DNA from: a virus
IMG/VR virus record: IMGVR_UViG_3300034106_003074
Location: 1-53,989 of that record
DNA: 53,989 bases
Direction: 5' to 3' (one strand)
The notes beneath the pieces are model-generated. The model was not told the DNA's origin. It saw only the letters and a list, made by a program, of their open reading frames with translations, and ran no database searches. A program made the position numbers and the translations under genes. This document shows, piece by piece, positions 17,476-26,252 of the stretch (position 1 is its first letter; the number at the start of each line of letters is the position of its first letter).

Positions 17476-18674
17476 TTTCGTAAACCTTGTTCTTCATAAC
17501 TTACAGGTACTTTTATTCCTGTATTACACCCATTACAATTATCGCAAAATGTGATATATCCTAAATTTGTATATCCCAAATCGAATTTTATAAAATCTTC
17601 TTTTGATATTGTTTTTAAATCGACATAATCATTTTCATTTAATGGAAATAATTTTGTAAGTACTGCTGATGTATTCAAATGACAATAATAAAACTTACCA
17701 TCGTTTAAACCTCTAAATGGTGCCGTACAACTATCAAAATGTTTAATTAATTCATCCGTTGGTAAATTGTTTTTAATTCTTAAATCACCAAAATCATACC
17801 ATTCAATTTCAGTTCTAACATAGTGATTTATATCCCATTCTTTTAAAGTATTAATAACTCTTAATACTTTCTTTTGAATATTTTCTAATTTATCAGTATA
17901 ATCACTAACACTTAAAATAACATCATTATTTTTTAATAACTCTAATGTGCTTTCTTTAGGTGAAATTGTACCATTTGTTGTAATTATAAATTTATCTATT
18001 TTATCTATATGTTTAGATAAAACATGCTTTATAATATCCTCAATTTGTGGATGTAAAAATGGTTCACCACCAACTAAATGAAACACACTAATATAATCAG
18101 TAATATTAAAAAATAAATCTATATCAGATTTAATTATTTCAATATCTCTGTGATTTGGTGAAACATAATGTGGCATAAACATATTACAATATGAGCATGC
18201 TAATGTACATTTTTCGGTAACTAAAACATCCGTTTGAAATATATGAACCATATTCTTATACTGTAATGGCCATATAGATGCAATGTGTTTATATGTAGTA
18301 TAATCTACTTTGTTTTCTTCCAAATAATTTTTATAGTAATTTTTATAAACATCAGATGTTATAATTACTTTTTCATTTTTATTTAAATCAAAATCATCAA
18401 TGTGAATTAATGGAATACCGCTTCTATCTATTTTAATATTTTTTGATTTTCTAAAAAACTTACTTATTTCATCAATATTATTTAATATAAATTTATCTTT
18501 AATATTATGGTCTACAATATATTTTATTTTTAATCTATCATTCCCCAATAAAAAATCCATAGTTCTAATGAATTGGACACACTCTTTACTTGCACCAAAT
18601 AGTACATATTCCTTTTCAGTATCCCATTCAGATATGAAGTTATTAAAATCGTGTAAATTAGGATTGTATAACAT
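17472..18674 (-). CDS. Radical SAM enzyme 2 with N-terminal Rossmann-like domain
   Basis: A 400-aa protein. Residues 1-120 look like a Rossmann-like domain (YVLFGASKECVQFIR, IKYIVDHN, EKVIITSDVY), as in sugar- or acyl-modifying accessory domains. The radical SAM domain follows with CX3CX2C at C156, C160 and C163 (EKCTLACSYC), HLVGGEPFLHP as the GGEP motif, and a Cys-rich C-terminus (FCDNCNGCNTG) that may hold an auxiliary SPASM-like cluster. Substrate unknown. It lies between the TPP alpha-like half and the HAD gene, so a modification of a sugar or of a carrier-linked intermediate is plausible. Confidence 0.86.
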   Translation of the reverse strand: MLYNPNLHDFNNFISEWDTEKEYVLFGASKECVQFIRTMDFLLGNDRLKIKYIVDHNIKDKFILNNIDEISKFFRKSKNIKIDRSGIPLIHIDDFDLNKNEKVIITSDVYKNYYKNYLEENKVDYTTYKHIASIWPLQYKNMVHIFQTDVLVTEKCTLACSYCNMFMPHYVSPNHRDIEIIKSDIDLFFNITDYISVFHLVGGEPFLHPQIEDIIKHVLSKHIDKIDKFIITTNGTISPKESTLELLKNNDVILSVSDYTDKLENIQKKVLRVINTLKEWDINHYVRTEIEWYDFGDLRIKNNLPTDELIKHFDSCTAPFRGLNDGKFYYCHLNTSAVLTKLFPLNENDYVDLKTISKEDFIKFDLGYTNLGYITFCDNCNGCNTGIKVPVSYEEQGLRK

Positions 18675-18675
18675 A

Positions 18676-19311
18676 TTAAAATACTACCCATTTACCACTT
18701 CCGTAGTGTGGATATTTTGATTTATATTCATAATGAATTACATCGGATGGAATATCTTTCTTTGTATTCCAAGTTGCTTCCGTTGGAGTGTAGGTTGAAA
18801 CCGCATTATCTTCTACTATAAAATATACGGGTAAATCAAAGTTTCTAGCATATTTATGAACTTCATAAAATATACCACTTTCAAAACTCATATCTCCAAC
18901 AAATACCCAAACCTTTTCATCACCACCTTTTTCTTTGATTCCCATCGCTACACCTAACGCAATCGATAAAGTACCTCCAACAATAGCAGATGCATAAAAT
19001 TTCTCATCTATTTTACATAAAGTAATTGATTTACCATTCAATATTTCATTTTTAATCCATTCAGGTGAAATACCATGTAATAGTGCGTGATAGTGAGACC
19101 TCCAAGTTGAAAATACCCAATCATTAGCAGATATTCTTTTAAATATTTCTATGAGTTGTTCTTCATTACCATTTGATAGATGTATAGGTCCTCTGATTTT
19201 ACCGTTTTCCCACTCTTCCACTATATCATTTTCAAAGTCAATTAAATCCTGTGGTGTGAGTGTAGTATCTACCTCATTTAAAGTTTTATATTGTTCTAAA
19301 TTTTGTATCAT
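18676..19311 (-). CDS. TPP enzyme, PP-binding (E1-alpha/transketolase N-terminal) half
   Basis: A 211-aa stand-alone diphosphate-binding half of a TPP enzyme. It shows the E1-alpha entry pattern (GPIHLSNGNEEQL, VFSTWRSHYHALLHG), the GGTLSIALGVAMG segment, and the TPP/Mg motif starting VFVGD (GD at 139-140) and ending VEDN (D168, N169), the expected ~30-residue spacing. It is shorter than usual E1-alpha (about 320-360 aa), lacking the C-terminal part. It probably pairs with the pyrimidine half at 9261-9803. It follows the RmlC-type epimerase with a one-base overlap, placing it in nucleotide-sugar metabolism rather than central carbon flow (inference). Confidence 0.87.
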   Translation of the reverse strand: MIQNLEQYKTLNEVDTTLTPQDLIDFENDIVEEWENGKIRGPIHLSNGNEEQLIEIFKRISANDWVFSTWRSHYHALLHGISPEWIKNEILNGKSITLCKIDEKFYASAIVGGTLSIALGVAMGIKEKGGDEKVWVFVGDMSFESGIFYEVHKYARNFDLPVYFIVEDNAVSTYTPTEATWNTKKDIPSDVIHYEYKSKYPHYGSGKWVVF

Positions 19312-19847
19312 TATCTATCTCTTTTTTGTAATATTGGATTATTTGTTGGCCATTCCATCTGATATTCGGGGTCGTTCCATTTAACAACACCTTGTTCGTC
19401 AGCATCGACATAACCGTCTTTATAAAATAAATTATAGTGAAACATACAATCGGTTAATGCATAATGACCATTTGCAAAACCTGGTGGAACTAATACTTGA
19501 TTTCGCAATCTTTCTGAAATAATATACGATTCCCAATCTCCATAAGTAGGTGAATCTTTTCTCATATCTAATACAACTAAATAGATATCACCAACTGCTG
19601 CTTGAACTAATTTCCAAGTCTTATTATCCCAATGCAATCCTCTCAATACTCCTTTATAAGAACGAGAAAATCTTCCATGTACTTCACATTTACTATCGAT
19701 ATAATCGACTATTGGGTGTTCAATTGAATGAAATGTTGTCCATATTTCACCTCTATATTCTCTAAATACAGATGGTTGGAATGTTGGAACTTCATAACCA
19801 AATTTTTTCGATGGAGTAATTTGAAACTCATCCCATTTACTACTCAT
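19311..19847 (-). CDS. rmlC: dTDP-4-dehydrorhamnose 3,5-epimerase-like (RmlC family)
   Basis: A 178-aa cupin epimerase of normal RmlC length. Family motifs are RGLHW (R69-W73, His72 as the general base), GDIYLVVLDMRKDSPTYGDW (86-105), VPPGFANGHY (120-129), and a FHYNLFY segment containing the acid Tyr (about Y138). It epimerises C3 and/or C5 of a 4-keto-6-deoxy nucleotide sugar. RmlA and RmlB-type partners are not identified by name here, though one of the SDR proteins could act as a dehydratase. A mono- rather than bis-epimerase (FdtA/TylM-like specificity) cannot be excluded. The start overlaps nothing; the stop shares one base with the TPP half. Confidence 0.93.
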   Translation of the reverse strand: MSSKWDEFQITPSKKFGYEVPTFQPSVFREYRGEIWTTFHSIEHPIVDYIDSKCEVHGRFSRSYKGVLRGLHWDNKTWKLVQAAVGDIYLVVLDMRKDSPTYGDWESYIISERLRNQVLVPPGFANGHYALTDCMFHYNLFYKDGYVDADEQGVVKWNDPEYQMEWPTNNPILQKRDR

Positions 19848-19848
19848 A

Positions 19849-20814
19849 TTATGTATTGTTTGCGTACCCTAATGGAAACCCATTTCTAAACTCTGCTCCC
19901 ATTTTTGGAACAATCATTTGATATGCTTGAATTAATTCTTCAATACCTCTATCCAACCCCCACTCTGGCACCCATCCAGTTTCCTCTAGCTTTGCGTTAG
20001 AAACTATGTAATCTCTCTTATCGGGGTCTTCGTAATAATCGTTGTATGCTACGGCAAAATCCTTTACGTGGGATTGAATCTTTTCTAATAATTCTTGCTT
20101 TGAAAGATTAGCATTACTCAACCCTACATTAAATACTTGACCTTTATATTTTTCGTAGTTTATAATCATAAATAAAAATGTAAATGCAACATCTTGAATG
20201 TGAATAAAATTTCTCTTAAAGTTTTTTTCAAATACTACGATATATTTATCTGTAATTGCTTTATAAACAAAATCGTTTACCAATAAATCGGTTCTCATTC
20301 TAGGTGATACACCAAATACAGTTGCCAATCGGAAAGTGATTGCCGATGTGGTTGCTCTTAAAAAAGTTTCAGCATCACACTTTGTTTGCCCATACACTGA
20401 TATAGGTGTTAGTGGTGAATCTTCCGTACATTCAGTTTGCCCAACCCCAACACCGTAACCACTATTTGTGTTTGGATATAAAATCTTTTTATCCTTTGCA
20501 AATTTTACTATGTTACAAATTTGGTCAAAATTGATTTCCCTTGCCAGCTTTGGGTCTGCTGCACACGCAGGAAACCCAACAATTGCAGCTAATGGGATTA
20601 TCACATCGGCTTCATTACACAATTTTTGTAAAAGAAATTCATTACGAACATCTCCATATATAAATTTGAATTTAGGATTTGAAGTATATTGTAATAATGA
20701 CGTTTGGTTAAATAATAGTTTATCCAATACCACTACCTCATAGTTTTGTTCCAATAACATATTAACTAATACAGTACCTAAATAACCTGCACCACCTGTA
20801 ACTAATATTTTCAT
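19849..20814 (-). CDS. NAD-dependent sugar epimerase/dehydratase 3
   Basis: A 321-aa extended SDR with a complete active site: Rossmann GGAGYLG (7-13), VIIPLAAIVG (about 71-80) and the canonical YxxxK (Y141, K145 in VYGQTKCDAE). LATVFGVSPRMR and NFIHIQDVA follow. This is the only one of the three SDRs with a textbook YxxxK. Likely UDP/dTDP/GDP-sugar 4-epimerase, dehydratase or reductase; the SxVGFPACAADP loop is typical of the NAD-epimerase family seen in O-antigen loci. It is directly upstream of the RmlC-type gene, so probably acts one step before or after it. Confidence 0.9.
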   Translation of the reverse strand: MKILVTGGAGYLGTVLVNMLLEQNYEVVVLDKLLFNQTSLLQYTSNPKFKFIYGDVRNEFLLQKLCNEADVIIPLAAIVGFPACAADPKLAREINFDQICNIVKFAKDKKILYPNTNSGYGVGVGQTECTEDSPLTPISVYGQTKCDAETFLRATTSAITFRLATVFGVSPRMRTDLLVNDFVYKAITDKYIVVFEKNFKRNFIHIQDVAFTFLFMIINYEKYKGQVFNVGLSNANLSKQELLEKIQSHVKDFAVAYNDYYEDPDKRDYIVSNAKLEETGWVPEWGLDRGIEELIQAYQMIVPKMGAEFRNGFPLGYANNT

Positions 20815-20818
20815 AATT

Positions 20819-21583
20819 TTAGAAATAAATGTTCTTTTCTATATAAAATTGAGGATAATTTCCACTAAAACTAACATCCCACACTTTATATCTATTGTAA
20901 TGATTAAAATCACATAAAAATGCAAAATTATTTCTATATGGATAATCGTAATTTAATTTTCGTAAATCATTATAAACTATATGTGAATAATCCGTTGCGT
21001 AGTTATCGATAAAATCTTGAATTTCTTCAATTTTTAATTTTTTGTTTAACACAAATGCCATTTCAAACTCAAAATCTCCAATACATTGATGTTCTTCTGG
21101 ACCAATCATACTCCCACACCCAAACCAATAGAAAGAATGTTCGTATTTCATCTTTTCACCATCTTCAAATGCAATAGTTCCTACTAATTTTCCATTTTTA
21201 TAACATTTGATAGTTCTTTCCAAAAAATGGTCACAAATCATAGCGTACTCATTGAATTCGTTAATTTCTTCTGGTAATAATCCAGTAAAAATTTGTTTTG
21301 CGTACATTTCAGTTCTGCCATCTTCAGTTTTTTTTGAAAACCAATATGTAAATCCAATCGAAATAACTCCCAAATTATCTTTATAAGCAGAAATACCTGA
21401 ATGCATTCCATTTCTGGCAATTGCAAATGATTCTTTATTTGTAATTACGGTATCAGGAAATACTTTAAACTTTACGAATAAAGAAAAATCCTCATCCATA
21501 TCTTTATCAATTCTTCTTGACACCGCATATCTACTTTCCGGCAAAACGAAAAATATACTATCTTTGTTTACTCTTAAACTCAT
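20819..21583 (-). CDS. LamG/concanavalin A-like lectin-fold protein
   Basis: A 254-aa protein taken from the ATG at 21583, which overlaps the upstream stop as ATGA; an ATG at 21601 would overlap by 22 nt. It is largely one jelly-roll domain of the LamG type: FSLFVKFKVFPDT, a FAIARNGMHSG core, ERTIKCYKNGKLVGTI (the typical KNGKLVG hairpin), IGDFEFEMAFVLNKKLKIEEIQDF at the end of the domain. The same fold is nested in the three GT7-like proteins and in the 1658-aa virion protein. It has no signal peptide. It may bind a glycan as a lectin subunit of the synthesis machinery or be a virion component; not distinguishable here. Confidence 0.7.
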   Translation of the reverse strand: MSLRVNKDSIFFVLPESRYAVSRRIDKDMDEDFSLFVKFKVFPDTVITNKESFAIARNGMHSGISAYKDNLGVISIGFTYWFSKKTEDGRTEMYAKQIFTGLLPEEINEFNEYAMICDHFLERTIKCYKNGKLVGTIAFEDGEKMKYEHSFYWFGCGSMIGPEEHQCIGDFEFEMAFVLNKKLKIEEIQDFIDNYATDYSHIVYNDLRKLNYDYPYRNNFAFLCDFNHYNRYKVWDVSFSGNYPQFYIEKNIYF

Positions 21584-22995
21584 ATTTTTATTGTTGAACA
21601 AAAGTGATAAAATTCTTCTAATTCAGGGAATGTTTTACAAAAATCAGTTCCTCTACGTTTATCATGATTTGAGAAATATTGATAAAAACTATATCTATTT
21701 TTCATTTGTTGTGTTGCATCCTGCGGAGAAACCATCCAATCATAAATTCTTTTTACTTTTTGAACCTCAACATCAGAATATCCAATATGTTTTGGGTCAA
21801 ATGATGGTGCCGCATAATATGTAATTAGTTTGGCTTGGTCCGTAATATGTTTAGCGTAATCAAAAGGAAGTACCTGAACCGTCTGATGTAGCGGGTATCG
21901 TAAATATGATGAATCTAAAAACACTGCAGAATTCCAATATCTATCGGTAGATGCGTATACATCTTTTAATGTGTAAATATTATGAATTAATTGTTCATAA
22001 TTAAAAACACTTAACGCATTGTATGTAGACATGAATGTTATAATAGTTCTTGGACATTGTGTAAGAATTTTATTTACGTTATCCCAAAATTTATTGAATT
22101 CTAATCCAGTACGAATGTATTCTGCTTGCTCACCCCACGTATCCGTAGATGTAAATATTACAATTTCTTTTACCCTACCTTCATCCTCTATTTTTTTTAT
22201 TTTTTCAATTAGTTTATCTATTAATTTATCAGGAACTCCTAAATTTGAATTAATTGCTAATTTTAATTCAGTATTTGGGTTTGGATGATTTAGAATGTAA
22301 TCTAATACACCCCAAGTATCCTTTGACATTAACGGTTCACCACCAGTAATTCTAAAAGTGTGTAAATCTTTGTATAAATCAGGCCACCATTTCCAAAATG
22401 CTTCAACATAAGGATTATATTCTTTGTTTGGGATGGGTAATTTATCTTCATTTTTCATCCAATCAACTGAATTGAAATTGTCTAATGTTGGATACGCTCC
22501 AAATTCTTCAATTTCTTCCATCCATTTTGAACTGTATGCAGGACCACAATAGGAACATTTAAAATTACACGCATTTGAGAATGCAACTTCTACATACTTT
22601 GGATTAAAATCTTCTCTCCAATCAGATTGGATGATATCATTTATAAATGGATAAGACCAACTTTCACCTGATTTAAAAACTCTATCCGAAAAACGGTCTG
22701 AATTATCTTCCACTTTCCAACAATAATCACATTCGGTTGGTCTTGCTCCTTGTAACATTTCTTTTCTACGAAGTTTTTTGTATCTCGTATTGTGAAGTGC
22801 AGATGGATTTCGTGCAATTTCCGTTTCTGAAATTTTATGTGTTTGAGGGTGGTGACATGAGTGGTTATGCCCACTTTGTAATTGCAATGTTACCTGCGTC
22901 CATTTAGCGGCACACATACCTGGACCAACTGCATCTAACTCATCTTTAACTCTTAAATATATCGGATTTTCCGAATAACTTTTATCTTCTGCCAT
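21580..22995 (-). CDS. Radical SAM enzyme 3 (twitch/SPASM type)
   Basis: A 471-aa radical SAM protein: CX3CX2C at C143, C147 and C150 (NACNFKCSYC), FRITGGEPLMS as the GGEP motif, IFTSTDTWGEQAEY as a later strand motif. The N-terminus has CHHPQTH and ECDYCW, additional possible iron-sulphur ligands; the C-terminus (RGTDFCKTFPEL) carries a further Cys. This long form with N-terminal cysteines resembles twitch-domain radical SAM proteins seen in marine phages, as far as I recall. Substrate unknown. It lies between the LamG protein and the first GT7-LamG gene, so it may modify a glycoprotein or a peptide carrier. Confidence 0.87.
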   Translation of the reverse strand: MAEDKSYSENPIYLRVKDELDAVGPGMCAAKWTQVTLQLQSGHNHSCHHPQTHKISETEIARNPSALHNTRYKKLRRKEMLQGARPTECDYCWKVEDNSDRFSDRVFKSGESWSYPFINDIIQSDWREDFNPKYVEVAFSNACNFKCSYCGPAYSSKWMEEIEEFGAYPTLDNFNSVDWMKNEDKLPIPNKEYNPYVEAFWKWWPDLYKDLHTFRITGGEPLMSKDTWGVLDYILNHPNPNTELKLAINSNLGVPDKLIDKLIEKIKKIEDEGRVKEIVIFTSTDTWGEQAEYIRTGLEFNKFWDNVNKILTQCPRTIITFMSTYNALSVFNYEQLIHNIYTLKDVYASTDRYWNSAVFLDSSYLRYPLHQTVQVLPFDYAKHITDQAKLITYYAAPSFDPKHIGYSDVEVQKVKRIYDWMVSPQDATQQMKNRYSFYQYFSNHDKRRGTDFCKTFPELEEFYHFCSTIKI

Positions 22996-22999
22996 ATTT

Positions 23000-24466
23000 T
23001 TATTTTAAACAATGAACATTTATTAATTTATGTTTATCGGAAATGATTTTAGTGCTAATATGTTTATACTTCATATTATTTATACCATCTTTTTTATAAT
23101 CAATCTTACCCTGTTGCATTTCTAATACATATCTTCTTTCATTTCTAGCCGTTGTTTCTCCTTTAGCCCATTTATCAACACCTCCAACTTTAATTAACCC
23201 CTCGGTTTCATGTGGTAGACAGAAAAATTTACCATCTCTTCTATGCGGTAATATTACATGAGGTATTTGTATTTCTCTTTCCTCAATACTAACATTATAC
23301 ATTACACCATCATTTACTTCAGCCTGGTCTATTACAAATTTACCATCAGTTATTTCATCAAAATTATAATGTAATATTAAACCATCCGTTGAATATTCTT
23401 TATGTAATTTTGAAACATCTTCACTTGATAATGCTCTATTCCATAATTTAATATCGGCAATTTCACCTTTAAAAAAGGCGTGTGGTTCAAATGGTTCTAC
23501 GGTAGATGTGTGTCCTATGTAAAATGGCTCTGTACCATATCTTTTTAAATTATAGTTGTATTCAACTGGAGATTGTGTGCCAGTTCCGTTTCTAGCATCA
23601 CTTTCATTTCCATTCAAATAAAAATGCATTTTCTTTTCTAAATCATCAACTACCATTGTTACCCAAGTCCACTCACCTTCATAACGCTTGAACCATTGAT
23701 ATATGTGTTCTCTGTGTGAGTTCCACATCATACCAGTATATGCTCTACTGTTATTAAAGGATAATCCCCAATCATAACCTGGTTTTCTGAATATAGGATA
23801 TTCAACAAATTTTCTTTCAGTATCACCAATTAACCAAATAGGAACTTTTTCTATTTGTTGTTCTGCTTTTACTAATACTGAAATCGTATGTGAATTAGAT
23901 ATTGCCATTCTAGTTTGTTCTGTGGATGGTATTTTAATATAAGATTGCTTACCATCAAATAGTGCCACATTTTTTACTTTAGCAAAATCAATAGTTTGTT
24001 TATCCACATATCCTTCCATAACACATCTCCAAAAAAGGTCATCATCTTCCATACCCCAATCCCAATAGTCATTTGAATAACCATTAGTTGCTAAAACTTG
24101 TTCTTTTGTAAAAACAACCGCACCACCAAAGTATTCCTGATATTTTAATTGATAATCAGATTGTGAAATACGAACTGCAATGTGTTGTGGATTTTCTTCT
24201 GGATATGAATAATCACAACTATCATCTTCAGGCACCATATCAATATCATGCCAAACAATATAATCACATCCATCATCAATTGCGTGCTTTGCAGCAATAT
24301 TTTTCATCAATCCTCTGTTGAATAAATATTCATCACATTGATGTGCAATATAAATGGTATGGTCAATTCCTTTCTTTGTTAAGAAATTAGTAACCCAAGG
24401 AACAAATTTATTCATGTGTTCCTCTCTGTTTCTATATGGTACGCAAACACCTAACTTATGTCCCAT
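23000..24466 (-). CDS. GT7-type galactosyltransferase-like protein with nested LamG domain (A)
   Basis: A 488-aa protein. The N-terminal half is a beta-1,4-galactosyltransferase-like (GT7) domain: CVPYRNRE (8-15), FNRGLMKNIAA (49-59), the metal motif HDIDM (73-77), EYFGGAVVF (111-119) and the NGYSNDYWDWGMEDDD block (128-143). Residues about 168-400 are a LamG-like domain (LFDGKQSYIKIP at its start, HFYLNGN in the middle, FKGEIADIKLWNRAL near the end). The GT7 domain then resumes with a possible metal His (H419) and the DGINNMKY box (460-467), the counterpart of the terminal DGLNSLxY motif of animal B4GalT. Catalytic motifs are intact. Donor probably UDP-hexose or UDP-HexNAc; acceptor unknown. 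Confidence 0.85.
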   Translation of the reverse strand: MGHKLGVCVPYRNREEHMNKFVPWVTNFLTKKGIDHTIYIAHQCDEYLFNRGLMKNIAAKHAIDDGCDYIVWHDIDMVPEDDSCDYSYPEENPQHIAVRISQSDYQLKYQEYFGGAVVFTKEQVLATNGYSNDYWDWGMEDDDLFWRCVMEGYVDKQTIDFAKVKNVALFDGKQSYIKIPSTEQTRMAISNSHTISVLVKAEQQIEKVPIWLIGDTERKFVEYPIFRKPGYDWGLSFNNSRAYTGMMWNSHREHIYQWFKRYEGEWTWVTMVVDDLEKKMHFYLNGNESDARNGTGTQSPVEYNYNLKRYGTEPFYIGHTSTVEPFEPHAFFKGEIADIKLWNRALSSEDVSKLHKEYSTDGLILHYNFDEITDGKFVIDQAEVNDGVMYNVSIEEREIQIPHVILPHRRDGKFFCLPHETEGLIKVGGVDKWAKGETTARNERRYVLEMQQGKIDYKKDGINNMKYKHISTKIISDKHKLINVHCLK

Positions 24467-24467
24467 T

Positions 24468-25898
24468 CTACAATAATACCGATAGATGATGATAGTTATT
24501 CATTGTTACATCATTTAATACTTGATATAAACAACTATTTAAACCATCTTTATCTGTGTTATATAATTTAGTTTTAACTTGATTTAAAAATCTTAATTGG
24601 TTTATACGAGTTTCTCTGTGAACCCAGTTTTTCTCATTCCAACTATTTGTTTTATGAGATAATAATTTAAATAAAGATTTTCTTCTATATGGAACTGCCA
24701 TTTCTCTACCCAATGATTCATGTGATTTTATGAAATGGCAATTGTGTATTTCTCCGTTATTATTATTAAATGATAAATCTAATAAAGTATCTTCTTTATA
24801 GAATTTAAAATCATAATATAATTGTAAATGTTGTGCGGATTTATAACCTCTAAAATTTTCTAATAAAGAATTTTCTAAAACATTGTCAGATAATATTTCA
24901 ATTTCTTTATCTTTTAATTTACAATCATATATTGCAAATTCGGAAATCATTCCATAAAAAAAGTTTTGATTAGAATCTCTTTCTGGTGAACCAACTCCTA
25001 AATAAAAATATTCTTCATTTGAATAATCTTTAGGTGCATGTTTTACTTTTTCAGTATTAACTAACGTACCATCTTTATAAAAAGAAATTTGGTTTTTTTC
25101 ATAATCAAAAGTTAAACAGATTTGAGTAAAATGATTAGTTAATATTTCTGAATTAATAGAAGTGCAGTTATCAGTATTATCCCAAAAATCTATTTTATAT
25201 CTTCTAAATGAATTATAACTTATATTTGTATCATAACCAGGTATAGAAAATACAGTATACTCATCATAATCATTATTTGGGTTAGATGTTATTTCATCTG
25301 GCTTAAATGTTATTAATATTGTAGTATCCTTTTCAAAATCTAATAATTCTTTTTTTGGTATTTTTATATAAGAATCGTTTCCACTAAATGATAATCCGTA
25401 TAATTTTTTGGTTTCATTTTTACCAATTATTTTAGAATCTAATGGAATTTTTTTCTGATTTACTCTAAATAAAAGGTCGTCATCTTCAAATCCCCATCCC
25501 CAATATAAATTGGAATACCCGTTTATTCGTTCAAATGTATCGGAACTAAACATAGTTACACCACCAAAATAGTCATCAAATGATAAGTTTTTAGATTTAT
25601 CATATTCTAATTCAAAATTAGTTGCAAGATGCATAGGTAATTCAGAATAAGAATAATCAACCTCAATTGGTAACATATCCACATCATGAAATACAACATA
25701 ACCACATCCTAATTCTTTTGCTTTAATATATCCAATATTTAATAACTTTCCTCTATTAAACGGTTTATCATCAGTTTGTTCAACTACAATAATTTCGTGT
25801 TTAATTTTTTTGGATTTTAAATATGAAGATGTTATTTCACCGAATCGGGTGAGATGTGATTCTCTATCTCTATATGGTACAATTATTCCTAATTTCAT
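24468..25898 (-). CDS. GT7-type galactosyltransferase-like protein with nested LamG domain (B)
   Basis: A 476-aa paralog of 23000-24466 and 26253-27710. Catalytic motifs: IVPYRDRE (6-13), FNRGKLLNIG (47-56), HDVDM (71-75), YFGGVTMF (110-117), NGYSNLYWGWGFEDDD (126-141). The LamG domain runs from about 168 to 395 (SFSGNDSYIKIP, ISFYKDGTLVN, FYGMISEFAIYD). The GT7 tail includes LLSHK (metal-His candidate) and DGLNSCLY (451-458). The WGWGxEDDD block is the closest of the three to the animal B4GalT consensus. It is likely an active cytosolic retaining/inverting GT-A fold enzyme; GT7 members known to me are inverting. Confidence 0.86.
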   Translation of the reverse strand: MKLGIIVPYRDRESHLTRFGEITSSYLKSKKIKHEIIVVEQTDDKPFNRGKLLNIGYIKAKELGCGYVVFHDVDMLPIEVDYSYSELPMHLATNFELEYDKSKNLSFDDYFGGVTMFSSDTFERINGYSNLYWGWGFEDDDLLFRVNQKKIPLDSKIIGKNETKKLYGLSFSGNDSYIKIPKKELLDFEKDTTILITFKPDEITSNPNNDYDEYTVFSIPGYDTNISYNSFRRYKIDFWDNTDNCTSINSEILTNHFTQICLTFDYEKNQISFYKDGTLVNTEKVKHAPKDYSNEEYFYLGVGSPERDSNQNFFYGMISEFAIYDCKLKDKEIEILSDNVLENSLLENFRGYKSAQHLQLYYDFKFYKEDTLLDLSFNNNNGEIHNCHFIKSHESLGREMAVPYRRKSLFKLLSHKTNSWNEKNWVHRETRINQLRFLNQVKTKLYNTDKDGLNSCLYQVLNDVTMNNYHHLSVLL

Positions 25899-25903
25899 TT
25901 AGA

Positions 25904-26245
25904 TTATACTTTTTCGATATCTTTTTTAGGTCTTGCTCTACGAGGTGGTGGTAATTCTGCCCCTTCTTCGGTTTGGGCAGGTTCTGTTGGAACATTTCCA
26001 GCAAAAGGTTTTTCTGAATTTGATGATGCACCATTTTCTTTTGCAATATTATAGAATTCATACAGATAATACGCAACTCTATCACTCCACTCTGATTTGT
26101 TAATTTCTTCAAACCAAATAGTAAGTGCATCTAATGAGTTTGCAATTTTTTCTAATGCTTTTACTTTTCTAGTTTCTAACACAACTGATTCTAAATTTTC
26201 GTTTGTAGAAGGTGTTGTATCAGACTGTAACTTAATTTTTGCCAT
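25904..26245 (-). CDS. Hypothetical acidic protein, 113 aa
   Basis: A 113-aa protein of unrecognised family. Residues about 20-75 look helical (VVLETRKVKALEKIANSLD, then WSDRVAYYLYEFYNIAK); the C-terminal third is Pro/Glu-rich, low complexity and ends in a basic patch (PPPRRARPKKDIEKV). The frame lies between two GT7-LamG genes and is preceded by an A-rich, Shine-Dalgarno-free region. A longer overlapping minus-strand frame at 25870-26130 was judged spurious. A regulatory or scaffold partner of the flanking glycosyltransferases is possible, but nothing shows it. Confidence 0.65.
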   Translation of the reverse strand: MAKIKLQSDTTPSTNENLESVVLETRKVKALEKIANSLDALTIWFEEINKSEWSDRVAYYLYEFYNIAKENGASSNSEKPFAGNVPTEPAQTEEGAELPPPRRARPKKDIEKV

Positions 26246-26252
26246 TTTATTT

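Noticed and set aside
25870-26130. 86-codon minus-strand frame overlapping the 113-aa gene
   Set aside because: It overlaps the start of the GT7-LamG B gene by 29 nt and has a His/Gln/Lys-heavy composition. The 25904-26245 frame fits the gaps and has a typical phage protein composition.
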